Origin: JAGOLU01 sp037138475
Lineage (GTDB): Bacteria; Patescibacteriota; Microgenomatia; UBA1406; GWC2-37-13
Direction: 5' to 3'
NCBI GenBank assembly: GCA_037138475.1
Contig: JBAXII010000002.1
Location: 1-64,000, forward strand
Length of the DNA stretch: 64,000 nucleotides
The notes under the pieces were generated by a model that saw only the letters and a program-made list of their open reading frames with translations, was not told the DNA's origin and searched no databases. Positions within the stretch are counted from its first letter, which is position 1. Each line of letters opens with the position of its first letter. This document shows positions 1-8,429 of this stretch, one piece after another. Made by a program: the position numbers and the translations under genes.

Positions 1-309
1 CATGGCTTCTTACTACTTTGAGGCACGAAAAAACACACAAAAGGTTACTTAACTCTAATATATATAGGTTGCACACTGAAGTTTTTAGTAGCAATCATCA
101 ATAATACCTCAAACCTTGGCAAATGGGTGCATGATGGGCTTTGCGGTAAATGTAGGCTACAAAGTCTCCAGCTTGGGAGTCAAGCTCATCAGACCGTTGT
201 ATGTGAAGGTATAAAACAAAATTACCTCAATAATGGTTTCTTTCTATATTTTCCCCCGTTCTAATGTATCGGTAGTCATGACAGACTGAGAGGGTAGCCC
301 GATGCTAGT
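1..309. other. Intergenic, nothing recognised
   Basis: No ORF over 60 codons and no tRNA, rRNA or tmRNA signature was found on either strand. A short helix GCTTG/CAAGC (171-185) lies beside a CTGATGA string on the minus strand, but the rest of a hammerhead ribozyme is missing. The stretch could be the end of a longer non-coding locus that begins before the window. Nothing is claimed. Confidence 0.3.
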
Positions 310-576
310 TCAAAAATTGCCAGAAAAAAACTCTCTGAGCATAGTTACAAGAGTCGTCTTGCCCTTACTTGACTTCAAATACTTTTCTCGCCTTTTCGCG
401 TCTTTCATATTTCTATATGCTTCGTAGTGGATCAAGGTCAAAGGGGCGTACTGTTTTGTTGAAGTTACCTTACGTGAGTTGTGCGCATTGAAGCGGACTA
501 CGAGATTTTCAGAATACCCAATGTAGATAAAATCCTTGGCCAAACTCCTGAGCACGTAGACGTAGTAGAATTTCAT
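310..576 (-). CDS. GIY-YIG domain protein (UPF0213-like)
   Basis: An 88-residue protein made almost entirely of one GIY-YIG nuclease-like domain. The GIY strand is seen as YYVYVLRS near residues 4-11, the second strand as YIG near 18-20, and a conserved arginine follows about eight residues later (VVRF). A lysine/arginine-rich stretch REKYLKSSKGK lies near the C-terminus. Single-domain members of this family are common in bacteria, usually of unknown substrate. They are thought to be DNA-structure nucleases or remnants of mobile elements. It stands alone, downstream of the tRNA-Trp on the same strand. Length fits the family. Confidence 0.85.
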   Translation of the reverse strand: MKFYYVYVLRSLAKDFIYIGYSENLVVRFNAHNSRKVTSTKQYAPLTLIHYEAYRNMKDAKRREKYLKSSKGKTTLVTMLREFFSGNF

Positions 577-594
577 GAGTTAAGCGACTATATA

Positions 595-685
595 CAGGTG
601 CCATTCGACACCTGACTGCGTCACCATCATTTGCATGACTTTTTCAAAGTCATGCTCGTTCGCCTGACTCCTTGCGGAGCCAGGC
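595..685. repeat. Three consecutive hairpins beside tRNA-Trp
   Basis: Three separate perfect or near-perfect inverted repeats follow each other: CAGGTG/CACCTG (595-600, 609-614); GCATGACTTT/AAAGTCATGC with a 3-base loop (633-655); and GCCTGACTCC/GGAGCCAGGC with a 4-base loop and one mismatch (662-685). They lie just downstream of the tRNA 3' end on the minus strand. They may be tRNA transcript terminators or palindromic repeat elements. No clear U-tract follows any of them. Confidence 0.6.
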
Positions 686-698
686 TCCGAATGGTGCC

Positions 699-772
699 TG
701 GCAGGCCCGGAGTGAATCGAACACTCGTTAGAGGTTTTGGAGACCCCTGTTCTACCACTGAACTACGGACCC
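699..772 (-). tRNA. tRNA-Trp (anticodon CCA)
   Basis: Read on the minus strand, a full cloverleaf folds. The acceptor is GGGTCCG/CGGGCCT with a G-U first pair, D-arm GTTC/GAAC, anticodon stem GGGGT/ACCTC with loop CTCCAAA giving CCA, and T-arm GAGTG/CACTC with loop TTCGATT. The discriminator is G, as usual for tRNA-Trp. The 3' CCA is encoded in the genome, unlike the other three tRNAs of this window. Confidence 0.93.
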
Positions 773-906
773 TGTGGGTCTATTATATCGAACAAAGCGG
801 GGAGAGAGAGGGAACTTGGGGAGAGAATTGATAATGGAAAGCTAACAACGGAGATCGAAACCCATTTAAATTTTATCTTTTACTTTTTAATTTTGAATTT
901 ACTCTC

Positions 907-1419
907 TCATCTCCCAAAATCATCTTGCACTCTGACGATGTCTTGCTCATTTGAGGGATTTGTAGGCTCAGCATGTTGCCAGATCTCAGCTACCACTCCC
1001 CAGGAGTCGGCGCCGATCAATCGATGCCTGACTTGAGGTCCGAGATCGATGAGGTCTCCAACGGCATAAGATACGGGAGGAGTCTCAGTATCATTCTCGC
1101 TTTTTTCGGCTTGCACGGGTCCTGTTACGACGCGCCAGAGTTCTGTTCTGCGATGATGGTATTGCCAGGAGAGACGTTGATGGGGAGCTACAAACAGTAT
1201 CTTTGGCGTCAATTTGCCTTGGACACGTACCTCAACACCTTTGAAAAAAACTGCAGTGAACATATCAATCTGTGATTCATCAATCCTCAAGTAGCCGCCC
1301 CAGGGTTTTTCATAGTCGCGCTCAGTGACGATAAATCCAAGAGAGGATACAAATGCCTCGATAAGGACGATGCATGCTGGCTTTTGGGTTTGGGGTGGGA
1401 TGTGGAGGGAGAGAGGCAT
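907..1419 (-). CDS. Cupin, mannose-6-phosphate isomerase type II-like
   Basis: A 170-residue single cupin resembling the C-terminal isomerase half of bifunctional mannose-1-phosphate guanylyltransferase/phosphomannose isomerase. Typical marks are KPWGGY (residues 38-43), the metal-site segment QYHHRRTELW (86-95) with two histidines, a later VRHRL histidine (132), and the family ending DIVRVQDDFGR. Phosphomannose isomerase interconverts fructose-6-phosphate and mannose-6-phosphate, the entry to GDP-mannose. This fits the GDP-mannose dehydratase at 24785. The first 30 residues are not part of the cupin and could belong to a later start. Substrate is inferred. Confidence 0.8.
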   Translation of the reverse strand: MPLSLHIPPQTQKPACIVLIEAFVSSLGFIVTERDYEKPWGGYLRIDESQIDMFTAVFFKGVEVRVQGKLTPKILFVAPHQRLSWQYHHRRTELWRVVTGPVQAEKSENDTETPPVSYAVGDLIDLGPQVRHRLIGADSWGVVAEIWQHAEPTNPSNEQDIVRVQDDFGR

Positions 1420-1442
1420 GGTAAATTAAATTCCAAAATCAA

Positions 1443-1459
1443 TCCGCCGAATCGGCGGA
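1443..1459. repeat. Small GC palindrome
   Basis: TCCGCCGAATCGGCGGA is an almost perfect palindrome in AT-rich intergenic DNA. Its core is nearly the same as the core of the larger elements at 6198 and 33561, so it is probably a reduced copy of that family. Confidence 0.6.
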
Positions 1460-1554
1460 CCAAATAAATTTCAATAATCAAATTCAAATATCAAACTCCC
1501 TGTACCTGCGTACCAAACAATCTCTAATATCCAAATCAAAAAAATCGAACGAAC

Positions 1555-2376
1555 TCACTTTATTTCTGTGTATGTGACTGAAGACTTCGTGGAATGATCA
1601 GGAAAGCTCCTCATCTTCAGATATTTAGTATACACAAGCCAATCGTACCATCCCCTCACAAATCCCGCTGCGATACCCCATATACCATCAAGATATCCAT
1701 GATGATAGATGATCCAGCGGGCAGTGATATAGGGCGGGAGAAAGAGCGCCTTCATCACCGCTTCGGCACTGGAGATAGTGAGGGAACGAGCCTCCAGGTC
1801 GGTATACGTTTGAAACTTTTCATTCAACACTGCCCATGAGGGGTGTGAGTAGTGATTGAGTCGCTCAGTGAGATATCCGATCTCGCCGTGTACGGTGAGC
1901 TGTTCGTGTACATGCGTTTCTTGAGTGTGCTCATACCGTGCCTTTGAAGGCTGCCAGAGGCGGACTAGTCGATCATAGCCCCAGTCACCCCAATACAGGA
2001 ATTTTTTGATAAAAAACTGTGCGCGCGGGACACCATATGCGACCACATTCATTGGTGAGTGTTCCAGACGCTGGGTGATCTCAGTGGCGAGTGTCGGAGT
2101 GATTTCCTCATCTGCATCGATGCGCATGATCCACGACGTTTGGCAAGCATCTATGGCATGATTGATGGCCTCTTGGACATCGCTAAAGGGGGAGAGTTTC
2201 GGTGCCCACGTGACTACGTGGGCACCGAGTGATGCTGCCTTTTTGTGCGTATCATCGGTACCCATGCAATACACCACCACATGATCTGCCAGAGTCAATG
2301 CCGATCTTACACAGCGGTCGATATTTGCCGATTCATTTGCAGCAGGTATGACGATAGTGAGATTAGTTGCGTTCAT
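1555..2376 (-). CDS. Glycosyltransferase family 2 (WaaE/KdtX-like)
   Basis: A 273-residue GT-A fold enzyme. The N-terminal strand TIVIPAANES (7-16) and the acidic metal-binding motif DADEE (88-92) are clear. The C-terminal half carries HVHEQL and LNHYSHPSW segments typical of the KdtX/WaaE lipopolysaccharide-type branch. The start at 2376 is preferred because the open frame extends upstream only into the preceding gene; with it the two genes overlap by 14 bases. It ends the leftward run that begins at 6162. It resembles the separate gene at 43253. Donor and acceptor cannot be told from sequence. Confidence 0.85.
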   Translation of the reverse strand: MNATNLTIVIPAANESANIDRCVRSALTLADHVVVYCMGTDDTHKKAASLGAHVVTWAPKLSPFSDVQEAINHAIDACQTSWIMRIDADEEITPTLATEITQRLEHSPMNVVAYGVPRAQFFIKKFLYWGDWGYDRLVRLWQPSKARYEHTQETHVHEQLTVHGEIGYLTERLNHYSHPSWAVLNEKFQTYTDLEARSLTISSAEAVMKALFLPPYITARWIIYHHGYLDGIWGIAAGFVRGWYDWLVYTKYLKMRSFPDHSTKSSVTYTEIK

Positions 2377-3859
2377 AGTCAAAAATATAGCTGTGATAGA
2401 TGCCTTTTGTAAACCTAAACAAGGGTTTTGTGCTCGCTTTATACTCTTTTGCATCACTTACCACCACTCGATATCGAGGTTTTTCAGTGCGCAACTCATT
2501 TTTATAAATCCATCCATACACAGGATCGGCAAAGCTTGATACGGGAGCATACCCATAGATACCAAATGCATACCTCCATCCGCCATAGTCATTGTACGTC
2601 ATACCATAACGCAAGTCAGTTTCGAGCGTATAGGGCGCATCGTGCAACTCACGTATCGTATCTGAAACTAATTCTTTTCTCACCGTGAGACCATGCTCGT
2701 CTTGATTGCTTTGGGTCACTGCATAGACATTTGCAGTTAGAAAAGCAGCCAGAACGATATATAAAACATATTTATTTAGATGCGACAACGGTTGAGCAAA
2801 TAGAAAGGGGAGGATGATACACAAACCAGTGAGGTAGTATTCCATTGGATAACCCGGGAATACAATAAAACCAAGTACATAGATCCCTCCTGCTGACCAC
2901 AACAGTATGTGTGCATAGGTTCGCTTGGCCTTCACAAGTGCCATACCGATGAGCAGGATGCTGCCAAGTGACAGTGCAGTCTGGACCGATGGGCCACATA
3001 CAATACTTTCACATGTGTTTGACGGAGCACTCTTTGGAGGCGCGAGATACCAGAACCGTCCCAGAGCCTCAAACAATACTTTCGCATGACTCATCTTCGT
3101 ATTCGTAGGATCGCGCGGGAGAGATATTTTGGCATCTTTCGAGATCATCCGGTAGGGCATGAGCAAATTGTCATAGTTGTGATAGTAATCAAATACCATC
3201 AGAGGACTCGTAACGACCATGTATCCCAGGATCGCAAGAAGGAAGTATTTTTTTGGGATTGTCCTCACGCATTTCAAAATGGCTATGCCGATGATGGGTG
3301 CGAGGATGCAGAGGGATATGTGGACATGAAGATACGCTCCATAGAGGATGCCCAGAAGGATGATATATCGCTTGTCCTGGGGCAGTTTGGCGAGTGCATA
3401 CAAGGTCAATATGGTCAGAAGCGGGATAAAGCTCGGATTCCAGTATAGTCTGTCAAAAAAGTTGATCCATGCAGATCCGCCATAGAGCACTGCGGCAATA
3501 AATGCCACCTTTCTGCTTCCCGTGATTGTCTGACCACAATAGTAGACGAGATAGGTAGTGAGCAGGCCCGTCAAGGCAGCTCCATAGGCCAAGATGCTCA
3601 GATCTCCCTGTGAGATCTTCAGGAAAAATGCAGTCAGATAGATGAGCCCGGGTCCGAGGTAGTAGTTTGCTTGAAATACGCTCACCCCGATCCAGATAGG
3701 ATGGAAATCCTTCACCTGCTCCCATGCGTGGAAAAATATCACTTCTTCGTCAATCCCGAAGGTATACAAGTCCACAACACGATACAAACGGAGAAACAGT
3801 ATCACCGCAATAGATAGGATTACGAGGAGTATTAGCGTCGGTTTTCTGAGGTGAGTCAT
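2363..3859 (-). CDS. GT-C type membrane glycosyltransferase (ArnT/PMT-like)
   Basis: A 498-residue multi-pass membrane protein with an N-terminal hydrophobic helix, then the first extracytoplasmic loop carrying GIDEEVIFF near residue 35. Its acidic pair matches the catalytic position of GT39/GT83 enzymes, which use polyprenyl-phosphate sugars. A soluble C-terminal tail of about 120 residues follows the last helix. It sits between two GT2 genes and shares its architecture with the next gene upstream at 4654. The likely role is sugar transfer on the outer face of the membrane. Confidence 0.75.
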   Translation of the reverse strand: MTHLRKPTLILLVILSIAVILFLRLYRVVDLYTFGIDEEVIFFHAWEQVKDFHPIWIGVSVFQANYYLGPGLIYLTAFFLKISQGDLSILAYGAALTGLLTTYLVYYCGQTITGSRKVAFIAAVLYGGSAWINFFDRLYWNPSFIPLLTILTLYALAKLPQDKRYIILLGILYGAYLHVHISLCILAPIIGIAILKCVRTIPKKYFLLAILGYMVVTSPLMVFDYYHNYDNLLMPYRMISKDAKISLPRDPTNTKMSHAKVLFEALGRFWYLAPPKSAPSNTCESIVCGPSVQTALSLGSILLIGMALVKAKRTYAHILLWSAGGIYVLGFIVFPGYPMEYYLTGLCIILPFLFAQPLSHLNKYVLYIVLAAFLTANVYAVTQSNQDEHGLTVRKELVSDTIRELHDAPYTLETDLRYGMTYNDYGGWRYAFGIYGYAPVSSFADPVYGWIYKNELRTEKPRYRVVVSDAKEYKASTKPLFRFTKGIYHSYIFDYERN

Positions 3860-3863
3860 GCCA

Positions 3864-4652
3864 TTATGTAAATAGCTTAAGTTTTGTATTGAGCCAAGCT
3901 ACAAAAGGTCCTCGGTTTTTGAGTACGTACGCATACAAACTAGTCTGATAATTCCGCGTCTTGATAGTGGGATCCTGATCTGATGAACCCCCCCCACTAT
4001 GTCGCACTTTGATTGCGGGAACATACAAGATAGATATCCTATTCGAATTCAGTCTGAGTGAAAAATCAATATCTTCAAAATACATAAAAAAGTGTTTCTC
4101 ATCAAAAAAACCAATTTGATCAAATACCGATTTGTGTACTAGTAGAGCCCCACCGGTTGCTACATCTACGTTGGTAGGAATAGTGATCGGATGTGGGTCG
4201 GCGAACCGAGGGCGTGCCAATAGCCAATCGAGCACATGACTGATGGAACCAGAAAAATAACCCACATTTCGCTCGATGCTCCCGTCATCTCTGACCAATT
4301 GAGGTGCGGCAACGAGAGCATGATGCTCTTGGGCAGCGTGCACAAGGGTGAGCACGTCAATCGGTGTGGTTTGTGCATCGGTATTGAGCAAATATATCCA
4401 TTCGCCATTTGCTACTTTCAAGCCAGCGTTTACGCCTCCCGCAAACCCCAGATTGCGCTCATTTTTGACGTAGATAGCTTTGGGATACCGTGACAACCCT
4501 TTCTCGAGCTCGAGAGTGGGGCTATTATCTACGATCACCATCTCCAGCGAAGAGCCATAGAGCGTGCTCATCATGTGTAATACAAGGTCAGGCGTATGGT
4601 AGTTCACCACTATCATGCTGATGGACACTGATTGTATGTTTGGAGTGTTCAT
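3864..4652 (-). CDS. Glycosyltransferase family 2, rhamnosyltransferase-like
   Basis: A 262-residue enzyme of the WbbL-like GT2 branch. Marks are ISMIVVNYHTPDLV at the N-terminus, VDNSP, the GFAGGVNAGL segment, LLNTDAQ as the metal motif, TGGALLVHKSVF, and FFMYFEDIDFSLR. The start at 4652 lies directly after the stop of the upstream gene (4654), so the two are almost certainly co-transcribed. The longer frame to 4700 would overlap that gene. Family members transfer rhamnose or similar sugars in cell-wall or O-antigen synthesis; the sugar here is unknown. Confidence 0.88.
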   Translation of the reverse strand: MNTPNIQSVSISMIVVNYHTPDLVLHMMSTLYGSSLEMVIVDNSPTLELEKGLSRYPKAIYVKNERNLGFAGGVNAGLKVANGEWIYLLNTDAQTTPIDVLTLVHAAQEHHALVAAPQLVRDDGSIERNVGYFSGSISHVLDWLLARPRFADPHPITIPTNVDVATGGALLVHKSVFDQIGFFDEKHFFMYFEDIDFSLRLNSNRISILYVPAIKVRHSGGGSSDQDPTIKTRNYQTSLYAYVLKNRGPFVAWLNTKLKLFT

Positions 4653-4653
4653 A

Positions 4654-6162
4654 TTAGAGTCCCCAACTATACACATTGATATTCCATGGATCTTTCTCAT
4701 TTCCTTTCACCGTTCCCATCTCAAACTCATAGGTGAGTGTTTTGCGAATATGATCTTGGAGTTCGGGAGTTGTTATGCTTTGCCAGTTTTCAACTATTGC
4801 TACTCCAGAATGATGAATTGACTTTATCTTTTCAAACTGAGTAATAGTAGATGCTTGGGGGATATCGACTGGTGAGACGAATAAAAACCCATATTTTTGG
4901 CCTGGCATGTACCACAAAACCCGATCAAATATGGCGTCCATAATGATCACCTCTTTATTTCCTTTGGCGAGGAGCCTGATCTTTTGGAATGCTGTTTTGT
5001 AGTCCACAATAGGATTTTCACGCATATCAGCATTTATGGAGTAGTAGATTTGCGGACGGAACACCAGTTTGCCTTTTGCGATAGGGAAAATAAGCAAAAC
5101 TCCAAGAAATAGAATATATCCAGTGAATCTTTTCGCCGGGCTTTTCACGAGATGATCAACCAGTCCGATCACGCCTGCACCCAAGAGCAGATAGAGGAGT
5201 GGAAATGCAGTGATAGAGTATCGTACATACCGATCATTGACCTTGAACAGTGCCAAAGCAATGATGCCGATGGCGCCTGTGGAGAGGAGTACGCAGAGGG
5301 ATCTATTTGTTTTCCAGAGCATCACAGTACCCAAAGCTGCTCCGACCAGGAGCCAACCGTAGTGATGACGTAAAAAGACAGAATAATGAGCGACAGATGT
5401 GTTGAAGTTAAATATTGCTCCCAGAAATGGCGTCAGACTCAGTGCGCTTACTGTCAGCAGGGCAGCAGGTATGAGGATCCAGAGATACACATATTTTTTT
5501 TCACGAATGATCCGATAGAGAAATACTGAGGCTACAAACAGCCCATTAAAAAGCCCGGTGCCATGAAATAGAAATGACACTCCCGTGACGATACATCCCC
5601 AAAGTAGATACCGATTTAGAATAGGTTGTTTGTCTTTGAGCGACTGGTAACAGAGAAATACGGTAATTATGGTAAAGGCCTCCATCCAGATATAGGGGCG
5701 CAGCTGTGTCGACCACGCAAGTTGCATTTGGCTAACCGTGAGTAGGCCTGCTGCAATGAGTGCAGCTCCTGTGCTAATCATTTTCCTTCCCACATAAAAT
5801 ATGAGTGGTATGAGCAGTATGCCGATGAGTACCGAAGGAAGTCGTCCCGCATACTCAGTGATGCCGAGTAGCCAGAAGGACACCGCGGTAACTGTGTAAA
5901 GTCCTATTTGGTAGAGCCCAGTATTGTACCCAGTAGCATCGATCGGTTTACCCGTTTGTACGATAGCTCGTGCATAGGTCGCCGCATGACTTTCATCATT
6001 CCAATAGGAAGCTTCATGGGTGATGCCGTTGTATCTCAGATAAAAACCAAATAGCATAAGTAGCACGATTAGAAAATGAGGAAGGAAGCGGCGGATATTC
6101 TTGTTTTGAATCATATTTGTATGACAGTCAGACGGTGCACGTGTCACGCTTGTAACAGTCAA
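4654..6162 (-). CDS. GT-C type membrane glycosyltransferase (GT39/GT83-like)
   Basis: A multi-pass protein of up to 502 residues. The motif YWNDESHAA lies after the first transmembrane helix, at the position where this superfamily keeps its catalytic acidic residue. A hydrophobic core of many helices and a C-terminal soluble part of about 130 residues follow. An internal ATG at 6114 would give 486 residues and is equally likely, because residues 1-16 are not hydrophobic. It is the first gene of a compact leftward unit (4654, 3864, 2363, 1555). The acceptor is unknown. Confidence 0.72.
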   Translation of the reverse strand: MTVTSVTRAPSDCHTNMIQNKNIRRFLPHFLIVLLMLFGFYLRYNGITHEASYWNDESHAATYARAIVQTGKPIDATGYNTGLYQIGLYTVTAVSFWLLGITEYAGRLPSVLIGILLIPLIFYVGRKMISTGAALIAAGLLTVSQMQLAWSTQLRPYIWMEAFTIITVFLCYQSLKDKQPILNRYLLWGCIVTGVSFLFHGTGLFNGLFVASVFLYRIIREKKYVYLWILIPAALLTVSALSLTPFLGAIFNFNTSVAHYSVFLRHHYGWLLVGAALGTVMLWKTNRSLCVLLSTGAIGIIALALFKVNDRYVRYSITAFPLLYLLLGAGVIGLVDHLVKSPAKRFTGYILFLGVLLIFPIAKGKLVFRPQIYYSINADMRENPIVDYKTAFQKIRLLAKGNKEVIIMDAIFDRVLWYMPGQKYGFLFVSPVDIPQASTITQFEKIKSIHHSGVAIVENWQSITTPELQDHIRKTLTYEFEMGTVKGNEKDPWNINVYSWGL

Positions 6163-6197
6163 TGCTATCGGTGACAGAAATAGTGTGTATCAAGCTA

Positions 6198-6316
6198 GTC
6201 ATCCTGATCCGCCGATTCGGCGGAGAAGGATCTAGTGTGCCAAGATTATGAGATTCTTCTCCACCCAGGGCGGATCAGAATAACCAAGCATGAATCGATA
6301 TCGAATTAATTGACCA
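6198..6316. repeat. Palindromic intergenic element, copy 1
   Basis: The left end GTCATCCTGATCCGCC is matched in inverse orientation by GGCGGATCAGAATAAC (6269-6284). Within lies the palindrome CCGCCGATTCGGCGG and the string GGAGAAGGATCT. A tail with CGAATTAATTGAC follows to 6316. The whole arrangement recurs at 33561-33673 and, more loosely, at 37189-37295. There is no coding capacity. It looks like a non-autonomous MITE/REP-type element. Confidence 0.8.
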
Positions 6317-6358
6317 TACGTCACCACTCAGAGCAAATCAAACAATCTATAAATCATA

Positions 6359-7609
6359 TCATGCCTCATATTTTCTCCAAACATACTCAAATGAGATGAT
6401 AAAAAAAGCGTACATGCCGGTGAGGATAGTACATGCAAGTATGAGTGGATTTTGGATGGGAAGGAGTCTGCCGACGATATAGGCCGTGACAAATCCAGCC
6501 ACTCCGATCGCGCCTGCGAGACGCTGTCTCCGGAGTGCGAGGACAGGCTGTATCCATACCGGAAACATACCCATCCCCATGAGCACAGGGAGAAAGTAGG
6601 GGATCACTCCTGCAGCCTTTTGTGCATCAGCAAGTGAAAACTTTCCTCCAACATACAAAGTCTTTATCACCAGCGGTCCGAGGAAATAAATCCCGAGACA
6701 CACTGCAAGAAGTACCAAAAATGACAGTATTTTGGCTCGTGCTGCTAGTTTGTATGCGCTTTTGTAGTCTTGGACCCTGACGAGCTCCAGGAGTGAGGAA
6801 AGAAGCGAAATCTGGATACCAATCGACAACAGCCCTGCAGCCGCGGAGATGACTTTGTATACGATGTTGATGTACACGAAGTGTCCCTCGGGCAAATCAC
6901 TCGTCAACGTACGCAATAGGATTCCATCTGAGCGCATGGCAAACGTCCCGATGACCAATGGGATCCATTTACTGAGGAGCTCGGGCTTATGCACCTTCTC
7001 CAGAGCATGGGGAAATGATAGTTTTGTAAATGGGATGAGTAGGAGCGCACTCACTACACCACTCATCAGAGAACTTGCGATGAGACCATACACGCCCCAG
7101 GTACGGATGGTGAAATACGAGAGTACTGTCAATAGGACAGATCCTAAAAGGCCCACGAGAGGCGCCCTATAGACACGTTTCGTCGCATACCAATACGTAT
7201 TGGACGCAGAGGTGATGACCGCTATAGGGAGACCTGCGACGAGTATCTGAGCAAACACGATAGCCTGTGAGATAAAAGAAGGTGATTTGGTTCCGCCCAA
7301 AAGTAAGTGAATATACACAGGCGCAGCGAGGATGCCTACCACGGCAAAAACGATAGATATGAGTGAAAAGAATAAGATATATCCCGTAAGCCACTTGTCA
7401 GATTTGTTTCGTGAGTACTCTGGTGCGCCGATGTCAACCAATGTACTGGCAAACAACATCGTGAGGAGGCTCGGAACAGTCACCGCAGCCAAAAAAATAT
7501 CATATTCCTTGCCTGCACCCATGAGGCGCGTGGTCACTATCTGATTGATGAGCTGGGCTATCGTATTTACGCCGAAGATCAATGTGATGAGAAAGGATGA
7601 GCGAATCAT
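6359..7609 (-). CDS. MurJ/Wzx-like lipid-linked glycan flippase
   Basis: A 416-residue polytopic protein of the MOP (MurJ/MviN-Wzx) superfamily: a dozen or so hydrophobic segments, an N-terminal NTIAQLINQIVTTRLMG stretch like the MurJ first helix region, and an ASTLVDIGAPEYSR loop. The ATG at 7609 is chosen over the longer frame to 7756 because the added 49 residues are polar and would run across the divergent gene at 7691. It sits between glycosyltransferase genes. This favours export of a lipid-linked surface polysaccharide, though a peptidoglycan role cannot be excluded. Confidence 0.82.
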   Translation of the reverse strand: MIRSSFLITLIFGVNTIAQLINQIVTTRLMGAGKEYDIFLAAVTVPSLLTMLFASTLVDIGAPEYSRNKSDKWLTGYILFFSLISIVFAVVGILAAPVYIHLLLGGTKSPSFISQAIVFAQILVAGLPIAVITSASNTYWYATKRVYRAPLVGLLGSVLLTVLSYFTIRTWGVYGLIASSLMSGVVSALLLIPFTKLSFPHALEKVHKPELLSKWIPLVIGTFAMRSDGILLRTLTSDLPEGHFVYINIVYKVISAAAGLLSIGIQISLLSSLLELVRVQDYKSAYKLAARAKILSFLVLLAVCLGIYFLGPLVIKTLYVGGKFSLADAQKAAGVIPYFLPVLMGMGMFPVWIQPVLALRRQRLAGAIGVAGFVTAYIVGRLLPIQNPLILACTILTGMYAFFIISFEYVWRKYEA

Positions 7610-7690
7610 AGGTTCATCGCAGTCATTGTAGTAGATGAGGACTGTTTTACCAGAGTATGGTACTATAAGCTGTATCTCATATCCATACCT

Positions 7691-8416
7691 ATGCAGCTCT
7701 CGCTCATCATCCCTATCTATCGCCAGGAGAAGACGATCGTACACAATATCAAACACATCCTCGAGACTCTAGAAAAAACACGCTTTAGCTATGAGGTGAT
7801 CTGCGTCGTAGATGGATTTGTTGACAAAAGCTTTGAACTATTGCGACAAGCACAACTTCTTTACACACATGTACTTGGCTATGATACAAATCATGGCAAA
7901 AGCTTCGCTATTCGCTACGGCATGAAGCATGCAACTGGTGACTATGTGATGTTTCTCGATGCAGGTATGGAGATAGATACAAGTGGCATCAGCATGCTCA
8001 TGGAGCACATGATGTGGTATGAAGCAGACATCATTGTAGGGTCAAAACGACACCCCGTAAGCAAAGTCACGTATACCCCCATTCGTCGTTTCCTCAGCCT
8101 CGGATATTACTATCTCGTAAAGCTCCTCTTTGGCCTTGATATCCGTGACACGCAAGCGGGCATTAAAGTATTTCGGCGAACCGTACTCGAGAAAGTGCTC
8201 CCCCGACTCGTCGAAAAGAAGTTTTGTGGCGACCTGGAGATGCTTGTCGCTGCCAAAGCACAAGGCTTTGATCGTATTTATGAGGCACCGATCAAACTAA
8301 ATTATACCTTTGCAAGTGTAACAACTGCTCGTTCCATGAATTCGATCAGAGGAATGCTGATTGACACGGCCGCGATCTGGTATAGGAACACTTTACTAAA
8401 GCACTACAATAATTGA
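7691..8416 (+). CDS. GT2 of dolichyl-phosphate-mannose synthase type
   Basis: A 241-residue GT-A enzyme, the only rightward gene in the first 23 kb. LSLIIPIYRQEKT opens the fold. The region RRFLSLGYYYLVKLLFGL followed by RDTQAGIKVFRR is the hallmark of DPM1/GtrB-like enzymes that load a sugar onto a polyprenyl phosphate. The usual DDGS and DADL motifs are altered to VVDGFVDKS and FLDAGMEID, but acidic residues remain. Such an enzyme would supply the polyprenyl-linked donors needed by the GT-C proteins of this island. It is divergent from the flippase with 81 bases between the starts. Confidence 0.85.
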   Translation: MQLSLIIPIYRQEKTIVHNIKHILETLEKTRFSYEVICVVDGFVDKSFELLRQAQLLYTHVLGYDTNHGKSFAIRYGMKHATGDYVMFLDAGMEIDTSGISMLMEHMMWYEADIIVGSKRHPVSKVTYTPIRRFLSLGYYYLVKLLFGLDIRDTQAGIKVFRRTVLEKVLPRLVEKKFCGDLEMLVAAKAQGFDRIYEAPIKLNYTFASVTTARSMNSIRGMLIDTAAIWYRNTLLKHYNN

Positions 8417-8429
8417 ATTTTGATTGCAG

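Noticed and set aside
171..192. Hammerhead ribozyme-like CTGATGA plus helix on the minus strand
   Set aside because: The required GAAA segment and third stem are absent.
631..831. ORFs over tRNA-Trp and ORF 27404 over tRNA-Arg
   Set aside because: These are translations of tRNA complements, not proteins.
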